Positions 56,995 through 64,000 of a stretch of 64,000 nt of DNA are shown in pieces. A program made the translations under genes and the position numbers. The DNA is from JAJDXW01 sp965243335. GTDB taxonomy: Bacteria; Pseudomonadota; Gammaproteobacteria; HK1. The notes under the pieces are model-generated. The model saw only the letters and a list, made by a program, of their open reading frames with translations, did not search any database and had not been told where the DNA came from. Every line of letters starts with the position of its first letter. Positions within the stretch are counted from its first letter, which is position 1. The stretch lies in assembly GCA_965243335.1 (NCBI GenBank), contig OZ251545.1, positions 1,674,001 through 1,738,000 on the forward strand. The letters are read 5' to 3'.

Positions 56995-57096
56995 GGCGAG
57001 TGTTCGTGCGAATGGGCGCGCCGTCCCTGGGAACGCTTGTGTCCCGCCCGCACTTTCTCGCGTGCATGGCGAGCGTTCGTGCGAATGGGCGCGCCG
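56987..57096. repeat. 37-bp direct repeat over the xseA start with repeat-module insert
   Basis: The 37-bp sequence beginning GCGTGCATGGCGAG occurs at 56987-57023 and again at 57060-57096 with one mismatch. The 36 bp between them (CCTGGGAACGCTTGTGTCCC and the following bases) are half of the hairpin module seen in the intergenic repeats. The first copy contains the xseA start codon, so the upstream copy is a duplication of the gene's 5' edge. Confidence 0.7.
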
Positions 57097-57245
57097 CCCG
57101 TTCGGCCGGGGCCGATCGCCGCGCCGCCGGCCGCGAAGGCGACCGCGGAACGGGCCGCGCCGGAGCCGGCCTCGAAGCGGGCAGGGACGACGGGGACAGG
57201 ATAAACTACCCGCCGTCTTCCGGGCGGGAACTCCTCCAGGGCTCC

Positions 57246-58712
57246 ATGGCGATGCGGCACATCGAAGAAGCGCTCACCTTCGATGACGTGATGCTCGCGC
57301 CCGGATACTCCGAGGTCCTTCCCCGCGACGCGGACCTCTCCACCGTCTTCGCCCCGGGGGTCCCGCTCAGCATCCCCATCGTGTCGGCCGCCATGGACAT
57401 GGTGACCGAGGCCCGGCTCGCCATCGCCCTCGCCGAGGAAGGCGGGATCGGCATCGTCCACCGGAACATGCCGCCGGCCGTCCAGGCCGACAAGGTGCGG
57501 CGGGTCAAGAAGTTCGAGAGCGGCGTGGTGCGCGACCCGATCACGGTCGGCCCGGACGCGACGATCGGCCAGGTCGCGGAGCTCACGCGCAGGCGCCGGA
57601 TCTCCGGGGTGCCGGTGGTGGACGGCAAGCGGCCGGTCGGCATCGTGACCGCCCGCGACCTCCGGTTCGAGACGCGGTGGGACCAGCCCGTCCGGCAGGC
57701 CATGACCCCGGAAGGGAAGCTGGTCACCGTCCGGGAGGGCGCGCGCCGCGACGAGATCATCTCGCTCCTGCACGAGCACCGGATCGAGAAGCTGCTCGTG
57801 GTCGGCGAGGACGGGGAGCTTCGCGGCCTCGTCACGGTGAAGGACATCCAGCGCGCCGAGGACTATCCGAACGCCTGCAAGGACGAGCAGGGCCGCCTGC
57901 GGGTGGGGGCGGCGGTGGGCACGGGGCCGGATACCGACGAACGGGTCGAGGCGCTGGTCGCGGCCGGGGTGGACGCCCTGGTGGTGGACACCGCCCACGG
58001 GCATTCGCGGGGGGTCATCGCCCGGGTGCGGCGCATCCGCGCCGCCTGCCCCGGCCTGCCGCTCGTCGCGGGCAACGTTGCGACCGGCGAGGCGGCCGCC
58101 GCCCTCGTCGAAGCGGGGGCGAGCGCGGTCAAGGTCGGCATCGGCCCGGGCTCGATCTGCACCACCCGGATCGTGGCGGGGGTCGGGGTGCCCCAGCTCA
58201 CCGCGATCTCCCGCGTGGCGGAAGGGCTCGCGGGCACGGGCGTCCCGCTCATCGCGGACGGCGGGGTGCGCTACTCGGGGGACGTCGCCAAGGCGATCGC
58301 GGCCGGGGCCCACTCGGTGATGATCGGCAGCCTCTTCGCGGGGACGGAGGAGTCCCCCGGGGAGGTGGAGCTGTACCAGGGCCGGACCTACAAGTCCTAC
58401 CGGGGCATGGGCTCCCTGGGCGCGATGGCGCGCGGGTCGCGCGACCGCTACCTCCAGGACGAGGCGGCCGAGATCGAGAAGCTGGTCCCGGAAGGCATCG
58501 AGGGGCGGGTCCCCTACAAGGGAAGCCTCTCCGGGGTCGTCGCCCAGCTCGTCGGCGGGCTCCGGGCAAGCCTCGGGTACACCGGCTGCGCCGGGCTCGA
58601 GGCGCTGCGGCGCAACGCGGTGTTCCACCGCATCTCGTGGGCGGGGCTCCGCGAGGGGCACGCCCACGACGTGAGCATCACCCGCGAAGCCCCGAACTAC
58701 CCCACCGGCTGA
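57246..58712 (+). CDS. guaB: IMP dehydrogenase
   Basis: This 488-residue enzyme catalyses the committed step of GMP synthesis, IMP to XMP with NAD+. The barrel starts LTFDDVMLAPGYSEVLPRDADLST, and two CBS motifs are inserted at about residues 95-215. The catalytic loop with the nucleophilic Cys is GIGPGSICTTRIVAGVGVPQ. The mobile flap contains MARGSRDRYLQ. The start ATG 57246 is followed 6 bp later by another ATG. It precedes guaA by 11 bp. Confidence 0.97.
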   Translation: MAMRHIEEALTFDDVMLAPGYSEVLPRDADLSTVFAPGVPLSIPIVSAAMDMVTEARLAIALAEEGGIGIVHRNMPPAVQADKVRRVKKFESGVVRDPITVGPDATIGQVAELTRRRRISGVPVVDGKRPVGIVTARDLRFETRWDQPVRQAMTPEGKLVTVREGARRDEIISLLHEHRIEKLLVVGEDGELRGLVTVKDIQRAEDYPNACKDEQGRLRVGAAVGTGPDTDERVEALVAAGVDALVVDTAHGHSRGVIARVRRIRAACPGLPLVAGNVATGEAAAALVEAGASAVKVGIGPGSICTTRIVAGVGVPQLTAISRVAEGLAGTGVPLIADGGVRYSGDVAKAIAAGAHSVMIGSLFAGTEESPGEVELYQGRTYKSYRGMGSLGAMARGSRDRYLQDEAAEIEKLVPEGIEGRVPYKGSLSGVVAQLVGGLRASLGYTGCAGLEALRRNAVFHRISWAGLREGHAHDVSITREAPNYPTG

Positions 58713-58723
58713 GCCCCCGCGCG

Positions 58724-60307
58724 ATGGTCCCCGCCGACATGCGGGCCGGGCGCATCCTCGTCCTCGACTTCGGCTCGCAGTACACCCGGCTCATCGCCCG
58801 CCGGGTGCGCGAAGCCGGCGTCTACAGCGAGATCCGGTCGTTCGACGTCGGCGAAGACGCGATCGCCGGCTTCCGCCCGCGCGGCATCGTGCTCTCGGGC
58901 GGCCCCGAGTCGGTAACGGACCGGAGCGGCCCCCCGATCCCGGAGGCGGTGTTCGCGGCCCGTGTCCCGGTGCTCGGGATCTGCTACGGGATGCAGGCGA
59001 TGGCGGCCCGCTTCGGCGGCGCGGTCGAGCCGGCCGCCGCGCGCGAGTTCGGCATGGCCGAGGTCCGCGCCCGCGGCCGTTCGGACCTGCTGCGCGGGAT
59101 CGAGGACCGCACCGGACCGGCCGGGGAGGGGCTGCTCGACGTCTGGATGAGCCACGGCGACCGGGTGACCGCCCTGCCGGAGGGGTTCCGCGCCATCGCC
59201 TCCAGCCCGAACGCGCCCATCGCCGGGATCGCGCACCCCGCGCGCCGGCTCTACGGCCTCCAGTTCCACCCCGAGGTCGCCCATACCCGCCGGGGGGCGG
59301 CGATCCTCGAACGCTTCGTGAACGGGATCTGCGGCTGCCCGCCGGTCTGGACCCCGGCCAACATCGTCGCGGGCAAGGTGGCCGCCGTCCGCGGCCAGGT
59401 GGGCGGGGAGGGCAGGGTGCTGCTCGCCCTCTCGGGCGGCGTCGACTCGTCGGTGGCGGCGGCCCTCCTCCATCGGGCCGTCGGCGACCGGGTCACCGGG
59501 ATCTTCGTCGACAACGGCCTCCTCCGCCGCGGCGAGGCGGACCAGGTGATGGAGGCCCTCGCGCGCGGGCAGGGGGTTCCGGTCCGGCGGGTCGAGGCGG
59601 CCCCCCGCTTCCTCGCCGCCCTCCGGGGCGTCGAGGACCCGGAACGGAAGCGGAGCGTCATCGGGAGCCTGTTCGTCGAGATCTTCGAGGAGGAGGCGGA
59701 GCGCGCGAGGGGGGCGTCCTTCCTGGCCCAGGGCACGATCTACCCCGACGTCATCGAGTCGGCCCGCGCCGACACCGGCAAGGCGGCGGTCATCAAGTCG
59801 CACCACAACGTGGGCGGGCTGCCGGCGCGGATGCGGCTCGCCCTCGTCGAGCCCCTGCGCGAGCTGTTCAAGGACGAGGTGAGGGCGGTCGGCCTGGAGC
59901 TCGGATTGCCCCGCGACCTCGTGTTCCGCCATCCCTTTCCGGGGCCGGGGCTCGCGGTGCGGGTGCTGGGGGAGGTGCGCGAGGACCGCCTGGAGCGGCT
60001 GCGGGCGGCGGACGCGATCTTCCTCGAGGAGCTCCGGCGCGCCGGATGGTACGACCGGGTCGCCCAGGCGTTCGCGGTGTTCCTGCCGGTCCGCTCGGTG
60101 GGGGTGATGGGCGACCAGCGCCGCCACGAGCCCGTCGTCGTCCTGCGGGCGGTGGAGACCGGGGACTTCATGACCGCCCGCGCCGCCCGCCTTCCCTGGG
60201 AGCTCCTCGAGACCGTGTCGACCCGCATCGTCAACGAGGTCCCGGGCATCTCGCGGGTCGGGGTCGACGTGACCAGCAAGCCGCCGGCGACCATCGAGTG
60301 GGAATGA
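58724..60307 (+). CDS. guaA: GMP synthase, glutamine-hydrolysing
   Basis: This 527-residue enzyme aminates XMP to GMP. The N-terminal class I glutamine amidotransferase has nucleophile Cys in LGICYGMQAMAARFGG and the His-Glu pair in LQFHPEVAHTRRG. The ATP-pyrophosphatase P-loop is LALSGGVDSSVAAALLHRAVG. The C-terminal dimerisation domain ends GISRVGVDVTSKPPATIEWE. It lies between guaB and tadA, with a 4-bp overlap into tadA. Confidence 0.97.
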   Translation: MVPADMRAGRILVLDFGSQYTRLIARRVREAGVYSEIRSFDVGEDAIAGFRPRGIVLSGGPESVTDRSGPPIPEAVFAARVPVLGICYGMQAMAARFGGAVEPAAAREFGMAEVRARGRSDLLRGIEDRTGPAGEGLLDVWMSHGDRVTALPEGFRAIASSPNAPIAGIAHPARRLYGLQFHPEVAHTRRGAAILERFVNGICGCPPVWTPANIVAGKVAAVRGQVGGEGRVLLALSGGVDSSVAAALLHRAVGDRVTGIFVDNGLLRRGEADQVMEALARGQGVPVRRVEAAPRFLAALRGVEDPERKRSVIGSLFVEIFEEEAERARGASFLAQGTIYPDVIESARADTGKAAVIKSHHNVGGLPARMRLALVEPLRELFKDEVRAVGLELGLPRDLVFRHPFPGPGLAVRVLGEVREDRLERLRAADAIFLEELRRAGWYDRVAQAFAVFLPVRSVGVMGDQRRHEPVVVLRAVETGDFMTARAARLPWELLETVSTRIVNEVPGISRVGVDVTSKPPATIEWE

Positions 60308-60786
60308 GCGACCACGACTGGATGGGCCGGGCGCTCGCCCTCGCCGAACGGGCCGCGAGGGCTGGCGAGGTCCCGGTGGGGGCGGTGGTGGTGCGGGGCG
60401 GGGCCGAGCTCGGGGCCGGCTGGAACCGGCCCGTCGGGGCGTGCGACCCGTCCGCCCACGCGGAGGTCGAGGCGCTGCGGGCGGCGGCGCGGGCCGCGGG
60501 CAACTACCGCCTGCCCGGGGCCGAGCTGTTCGTCACCCTGGAGCCCTGTGCGATGTGCGCCGGGGCCATCGTGCACGCCCGGATCGCGCGCGTGGTCTTC
60601 GCCGCCGCCGACCCCCGCGCCGGGGCCTTCGGCAGCGCGCTCGATCTGCGCGCCGCGCCCGGCCTGAACCATCGGCCGGACCTGGCCGGCGGGGTCCGCG
60701 CCGAGGAGGCGGCGGAGCGCCTGCTCGCGTTCTTCCGCGCGCGCCGGGCCGGCGCCTGTTCGAGCTTCCCGCACCGACCCTCCTGA
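60304..60786 (+). CDS. tadA: tRNA adenosine(34) deaminase TadA
   Basis: This 160-residue zinc deaminase makes inosine at the wobble position of tRNA-Arg. Catalytic motifs are CDPSAHAEVEALRAAAR, with the His ligand and proton-shuttling Glu, and LEPCAMCAGAIVHARIARVVF, with two Cys ligands. ADPRAGAFGSALDL and a C-terminal FFRARR are family-typical. Translation is coupled to guaA through ATGA, and the guaB-guaA-tadA order is common in Gammaproteobacteria. Confidence 0.95.
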   Translation: MSDHDWMGRALALAERAARAGEVPVGAVVVRGGAELGAGWNRPVGACDPSAHAEVEALRAAARAAGNYRLPGAELFVTLEPCAMCAGAIVHARIARVVFAAADPRAGAFGSALDLRAAPGLNHRPDLAGGVRAEEAAERLLAFFRARRAGACSSFPHRPS

Positions 60787-60825
60787 TTACGCACGACCCT
60801 CGACCGCGGCGATTCGACGACTCGT

Positions 60826-61080
60826 CGCAGACGCTCCTGGGAACGCGGGCGTCTCGCCCGCACAAGGGTGTGAAGCGCCCGTGAACAAAAGTGCGGGCGA
60901 GACGCCCGCGTTCCCAGGACATATGGATTCCCGCTTTCGCGGGAATGACGAAGGTGGGCGGGACACAAGCGTTCCCAGGATCCCGCACAAGCGCCGCCGT
61001 GGGGTGAAATCCGCCCAAAAGCCTCTCGAACCCCGCTCCACACTCTCCATATCAGTAGCTTGCGAACAGCACACACGCCT
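60826..61080 (+). repeat. Intergenic repeat, unit 12 (right end with hairpins)
   Basis: It contains the hairpin module at 60836-60918 (CTGGGAACGCGGGCGTCTCG and its complement), the palindrome ATTCCCGCTTTCGCGGGAAT (60927-60946), the GTGGGGTGAAATCCGCCCAAA block (61000-61019) shared with units 2 and 7, and the terminus ACAGCACACACGCCT (61066-61080). The left terminus is missing. Confidence 0.78.
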
Positions 61081-61143
61081 CCACCGCCGGGGGCGGTGCG
61101 GCAGGGCATACTACCGACCCCGTCCGCGAGGGTTCGTGCGGCC

Positions 61144-61253
61144 GTGCCCGGCTCCGACGCTCCCCGTCTCCCGCGCAACCTCATGCTCGGGCTGTCCCTG
61201 GCCCAGGGGCTGGTCCTGCTCTTCCTCTGGCGGGCGCTCGACGACGGGACGTG
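61144..61253 (+). pseudogene. 5' fragment of a host membrane-protein gene, cut by prophage
   Basis: From GTG 61144 the frame reads VPGSDAPRLPRNLMLGLSLA, then QGLVLLFLWRALDDG, an N-terminus leading into a first transmembrane helix. It resembles the start of DUF4153-type membrane proteins. Protein-like sequence ends at about 61250, where A-rich prophage-end sequence begins. The remainder of the gene should lie beyond the other end of the prophage. Confidence 0.5.
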
Positions 61254-61310
61254 TGTAGGCGGACAAAAAAAATGCAAAATCGGGACAAAAATATTGCAAA
61301 AAACGGGTGA
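61252..61310. mobile_element. Terminus of a transposable (Mu/D3112-like) prophage
   Basis: The host-gene sequence switches abruptly at TGTAGGCGG (61254). Two similar A-rich blocks follow, GGACAAAAAAAATGCAAAAT (61261-61280) and GGACAAAAATATTGCAAAAA (61283-61302), each followed by CGGG. Terminal TG and repeated A-tract sites are typical transposase-binding ends of transposable phages. The orientation, with a tail-tip gene reading towards this end, fits the right end of a D3112-like genome. The prophage continues past the window. Confidence 0.6.
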
Positions 61311-61339
61311 ATCGCGGGTGGTCGGCCGGCCGCGAATCA

Positions 61340-61405
61340 GGCGGCGACATGTCCGATCGCGATGTAGCTGCTCGCGATAGGCTGGCCGATGCTCACCCTG
61401 AGATG
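61340..61405 (-). pseudogene. Vestigial second 3' end of the tail-tip gene
   Basis: On the minus strand a short frame ending at about 61340 reads VSIGQPIASSYIAIGHVAA and stop. It parallels the C-terminus of the adjacent tail gene, RGTYVAIGRAA and stop. It has no start and is preceded by stops, so it looks like the leftover of a C-terminal exchange or duplication next to the phage end. Confidence 0.4.
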
Positions 61406-61451
61406 AGCGGTTGTTTACCGCGTCAGGCGGCGAGGGCGGCGGCCGGGCAGG

Positions 61452-64000
61452 TCAGGCCGCCCGCCCGATCGCGACATAAGTCCCTCGGAAGTAGTTGTTG
61501 TACGTCCCGCCCATCAGGGTCCCGGTCAGAGTGGACGGCCGTATGCGGTCGTTGATGAGGTTGGCGGGGTAGGTGATGTCGATTCCTATCAGGGCGGGCG
61601 CGCCCTCGAAGGCGCGGGGCCACCTGAACAACCACTGCCGCGTGAAGAGGATAGCGCCGGCGGGCCGCGTCTCTATGATGTTGGTCACCTCGCCGTAGCA
61701 GATCAGCACATCTCCGATTCGCTGCCACCCGCCGCCGCCGATTTCGGTGATCAGGGACGACAGCACGACCGGCGCCGACCATTGGCCCCAGCCCGAGCGG
61801 GGCCAGGCGCCGGACCGGGGCGGGGTCGCGCCCACGGCGGGGGTGCCGGGGACGCGGCGCCGGCTGCCGAGGATATGGGGCAGGGTCTGGGACTGGGTCG
61901 CCGGCCAGGCGTCCACCCATCGCACGCCACCCCGGGTGTGCGCGACGTCGAATCCGATGAGGTCGTTCGGGCGTTGGGCGCCTGTCACGGATGTTTTGGA
62001 GTGGGCCGCGAAGATGAATTCGATGCCGTTGCCATCCTCGCCGCCCGCCCCGGGGATGCCCTGGGGACCCCGCGCCCCCGCCGCCCCCGGAGCGGCGTAG
62101 CGGGCGATGATGACGGGGGCGGTCCACCGCCCCCACCCGGCGCGGGGCCAGGCGCCGGACCGGGGCGGGGTCGCGCCCACGGCGGGCGTGCCCGGCACGG
62201 CGCGGCGGACGACCCAGGCGAGCGGGAGCGCGGAGGTCGGGCTCTCGAGGCCGTCGGTCCACGTGAGTCCGCCGCGGACGGCGGAGGCGACGTCGAACCC
62301 CCACAGGTCGTCCGGGCGCTGGTTCGAGGGGATCGCGGCGACGGAGGTGCGGGCGTAGCGCCACTCGGTGCCGGCCCCGTCCTGCCCGTCCACGCCGCGC
62401 TGCACCCACGTGTCCCAATACGCGCGCCCTCCGGCGCCTTCGGGGGCGCGGGAGGAAGTGGACGTGTGGCTCTGCGTGCAGATCCAGAGGCCGCCCGTGC
62501 GCCGCACCACGTCGTTGACGAGGTAGGCCTGCCCGACCCGCCACTCCCCGCGCATCCAGACCGCCGGCGGGCGCTGGTTCGCGTCCCCGAACGTGATGGT
62601 GAGCGCTCCCCCGGGATACCCGTCCGGGATCACGGTGATCCTGATCTCCTCGTCCGACGTCGCCGTCCAGCTCGCGCCGCGCTCCTGGCGCTCGATCCGG
62701 GCGACCGGGCCGCCGCCGTCGCCCGACGACCAGACCTCGCCCCCCTCCCATGCCCCCCGCACCCGGATGGTGACGTGGACCAGGCGCCCCGCCACGACCC
62801 CGCCGCCCAATGCGTCCGACCAGGCGAAGACGGCCAGCACCTCGGGGGCGCCCCCCTCGCCCGTCGGCGCGAGGGCGTCCGCCGTCAGGTCGGCGGTCGC
62901 GGCGGCGTAGTAGCGGGGATCGTCGTCGGCGCCCGTCAAGCGCACATCGCCGCCCATCTGCGGGGCGACCTCGGTGATCCGGAGGCGCGCGGGCGGCTCG
63001 CCGTCGGCGTAGAGGCGCCAGCGGAGGTCGTCGGGCTTCCAGGGCGGCGCCCCCGGCTCCGGGGCGGGCACGGCGCTGTCGAGGTTCAACTCGGAGCGCC
63101 TGCCCGCGGCGGTCAGGACGCGCGCGGTGTGGAGGCGCCCGTCGGGCAGGGCGACGAGGAGATGGTTGGTCCCGGCCGGGAGGTCGACCTCGCGGCCGAG
63201 GCCGAGCACGGCGCCGGCGAGGCGCGAGGCGCGCCCGGTTGCGCCGCCATCGAGAAGGGGCGAACTGAAGCGCACGACGTCGCCGCGGTGGAGGATCTGG
63301 AGCGCCTCGGGGCCCATGGTCCACGTGACCCGCCGGCGCTGGAGCGTCTGCCGGGCGAGGGCGAGGTTCGCGGCCTGCGCCGCCTGGCGCGCATTGGTGA
63401 CGCCCGAGAGGGGGATCTCGACGGAGTGCTTGGGCGCCGTGGCGCCGGCGGCGCGCCGGCGCACGGCGCGGTGCTCCCATCCGGCGGAGGCGTCGGCGAA
63501 CCGGGCGACGACCTCGTCCACGACCGGGCCGGCGGCGTAGTCCACCGTGACGCTGCCGGCGAGGACGTTGGCGGGAGTGATCGAGGCGACCGGCGTCTGG
63601 TTCGCGGCCTCCCAGACGACGCCGAGCTTGCCCGCGCTCCAGGTCGGGGACGCGTATCCGCAGCGGGCGATGAGGGCGAGGACGTCGGCGACGCCGGCAG
63701 GCCGCTGGAGCACGTGGTTGCACTCGAGCCGCTGGGTGTCGCACCAGGCGCCCCAGGCCTGGAGGGAGGCGTCGTCGATGCGGGCCGCGGGGAGGCCCGC
63801 GCCGGCGATGAGCCGGCCCGCCGAGTCCCGGATCCCGAGGGCGAACCACCGGTAGATCCACGCGGGGTTCGAGGTCGCGACCGGGGCGGTCCACACCCGG
63901 CGCGCGGCGTCCCAGGTCGGGACCTTTTGCGACACGACGGCCGAGAGGCGGTTGAGCGCCCCGGAGAGCTGGCCGGAGGCCCGGATCCGGAGGGCGAGGC
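61452..64000 (-). CDS. GpJ-like phage tail-tip/host-specificity protein, 5' part outside window
   Basis: About 849 C-terminal residues of a tail-tip attachment protein (lambda GpJ, TipJ family) are visible; the frame is open through base 64000, so the start lies beyond. Near the window edge ALRIRASGQLSGALNRLSAVV and PAWIYRWFALGIRDS match the GpJ barrel. Later there is a tail-module domain with ARQTLQRRRVTWTMGPEALQ-type sequence and fibronectin-like folds. After residue 500 or so come two related repeats, each with the segment PGTPAVGATPPRSGAWPR, joined by a short collagen-like GAAGARGPQGIPGAGG. A C-terminal receptor-binding tip ends TYVAIGRAA. It determines which host cells the phage binds. 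Confidence 0.88.
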   Translation of the reverse strand, partial: LALRIRASGQLSGALNRLSAVVSQKVPTWDAARRVWTAPVATSNPAWIYRWFALGIRDSAGRLIAGAGLPAARIDDASLQAWGAWCDTQRLECNHVLQRPAGVADVLALIARCGYASPTWSAGKLGVVWEAANQTPVASITPANVLAGSVTVDYAAGPVVDEVVARFADASAGWEHRAVRRRAAGATAPKHSVEIPLSGVTNARQAAQAANLALARQTLQRRRVTWTMGPEALQILHRGDVVRFSSPLLDGGATGRASRLAGAVLGLGREVDLPAGTNHLLVALPDGRLHTARVLTAAGRRSELNLDSAVPAPEPGAPPWKPDDLRWRLYADGEPPARLRITEVAPQMGGDVRLTGADDDPRYYAAATADLTADALAPTGEGGAPEVLAVFAWSDALGGGVVAGRLVHVTIRVRGAWEGGEVWSSGDGGGPVARIERQERGASWTATSDEEIRITVIPDGYPGGALTITFGDANQRPPAVWMRGEWRVGQAYLVNDVVRRTGGLWICTQSHTSTSSRAPEGAGGRAYWDTWVQRGVDGQDGAGTEWRYARTSVAAIPSNQRPDDLWGFDVASAVRGGLTWTDGLESPTSALPLAWVVRRAVPGTPAVGATPPRSGAWPRAGWGRWTAPVIIARYAAPGAAGARGPQGIPGAGGEDGNGIEFIFAAHSKTSVTGAQRPNDLIGFDVAHTRGGVRWVDAWPATQSQTLPHILGSRRRVPGTPAVGATPPRSGAWPRSGWGQWSAPVVLSSLITEIGGGGWQRIGDVLICYGEVTNIIETRPAGAILFTRQWLFRWPRAFEGAPALIGIDITYPANLINDRIRPSTLTGTLMGGTYNNYFRGTYVAIGRAA

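Overview
The window is a high-GC chromosomal segment from a gammaproteobacterium, most likely of the Chromatiales/Ectothiorhodospiraceae type, although no marker here fixes the family. The evidence for Gammaproteobacteria is MutH, CsiV beside mfd, the smpB-ratA-bamE-recN cluster, the hrcA-grpE-dnaK-dnaJ-dapB-greA-rlmE-ftsH-glmM-tpiA-secG order, an S-methyl-5'-thioinosine phosphorylase and a tmRNA tag ending in YALAA.

Layout. Bases 1-7008 are a transposon-rich accessory patch. It holds one IS4-family copy cut by the window edge, a truncated sulfotransferase, a lower-GC glycosyltransferase, a second copy of the same IS split by a different IS4-family element (nested, with target duplication), an internally deleted DDE-integrase element and a 126-bp non-autonomous element with IS-like ends. 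Bases 7073-13044 encode a Yej-type peptide ABC transporter (A, B and E, but no F ATPase), a histone-deacetylase-fold amidohydrolase and a CBS-pair protein. Bases 13489-20185 encode a quinone oxidoreductase, a HTH regulator with a short partner ORF, an AAA ATPase and a Frc-like sugar ABC transporter. Bases 20666-31384 carry icd, a MlaA-like protein, an AAA protein, a thioinosine phosphorylase, csiV-mfd and a phosphopantetheinyl transferase. Bases 31383-35346 hold dapF, mutH, pgpA and two ThiL-like genes whose catalytic motifs are complementary. Bases 35753-37175 look like a rearrangement scar: half a sodium/solute symporter abuts a gene on the other strand. From 37342 to 60786 the window is core genome: ssrA, smpB, ratA, bamE, recN, the heat-shock operon, ftsH-glmM-tpiA-secG, gabD, xseA and guaB-guaA-tadA. 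From about 61252 to the end lies one end of a transposable (Mu/D3112-like) prophage that interrupts a host gene and carries a GpJ-like tail-tip gene running off the window.

Two things stand out. First, a family of mosaic intergenic repeats occurs about a dozen times, in both orientations. Complete copies have 15-bp terminal inverted repeats (consensus AGGCNNGTGCGCNGT) and two are flanked by short direct repeats, so they look like miniature transposable elements; their cores contain long hairpins. Second, the two ThiL-like proteins of the mutH-pgpA cluster each lack metal/ATP-binding motifs that the other keeps, which suggests a split, heteromeric thiamine-monophosphate kinase. A diaminopimelate epimerase with Ser in place of its first catalytic Cys lies next to this cluster.
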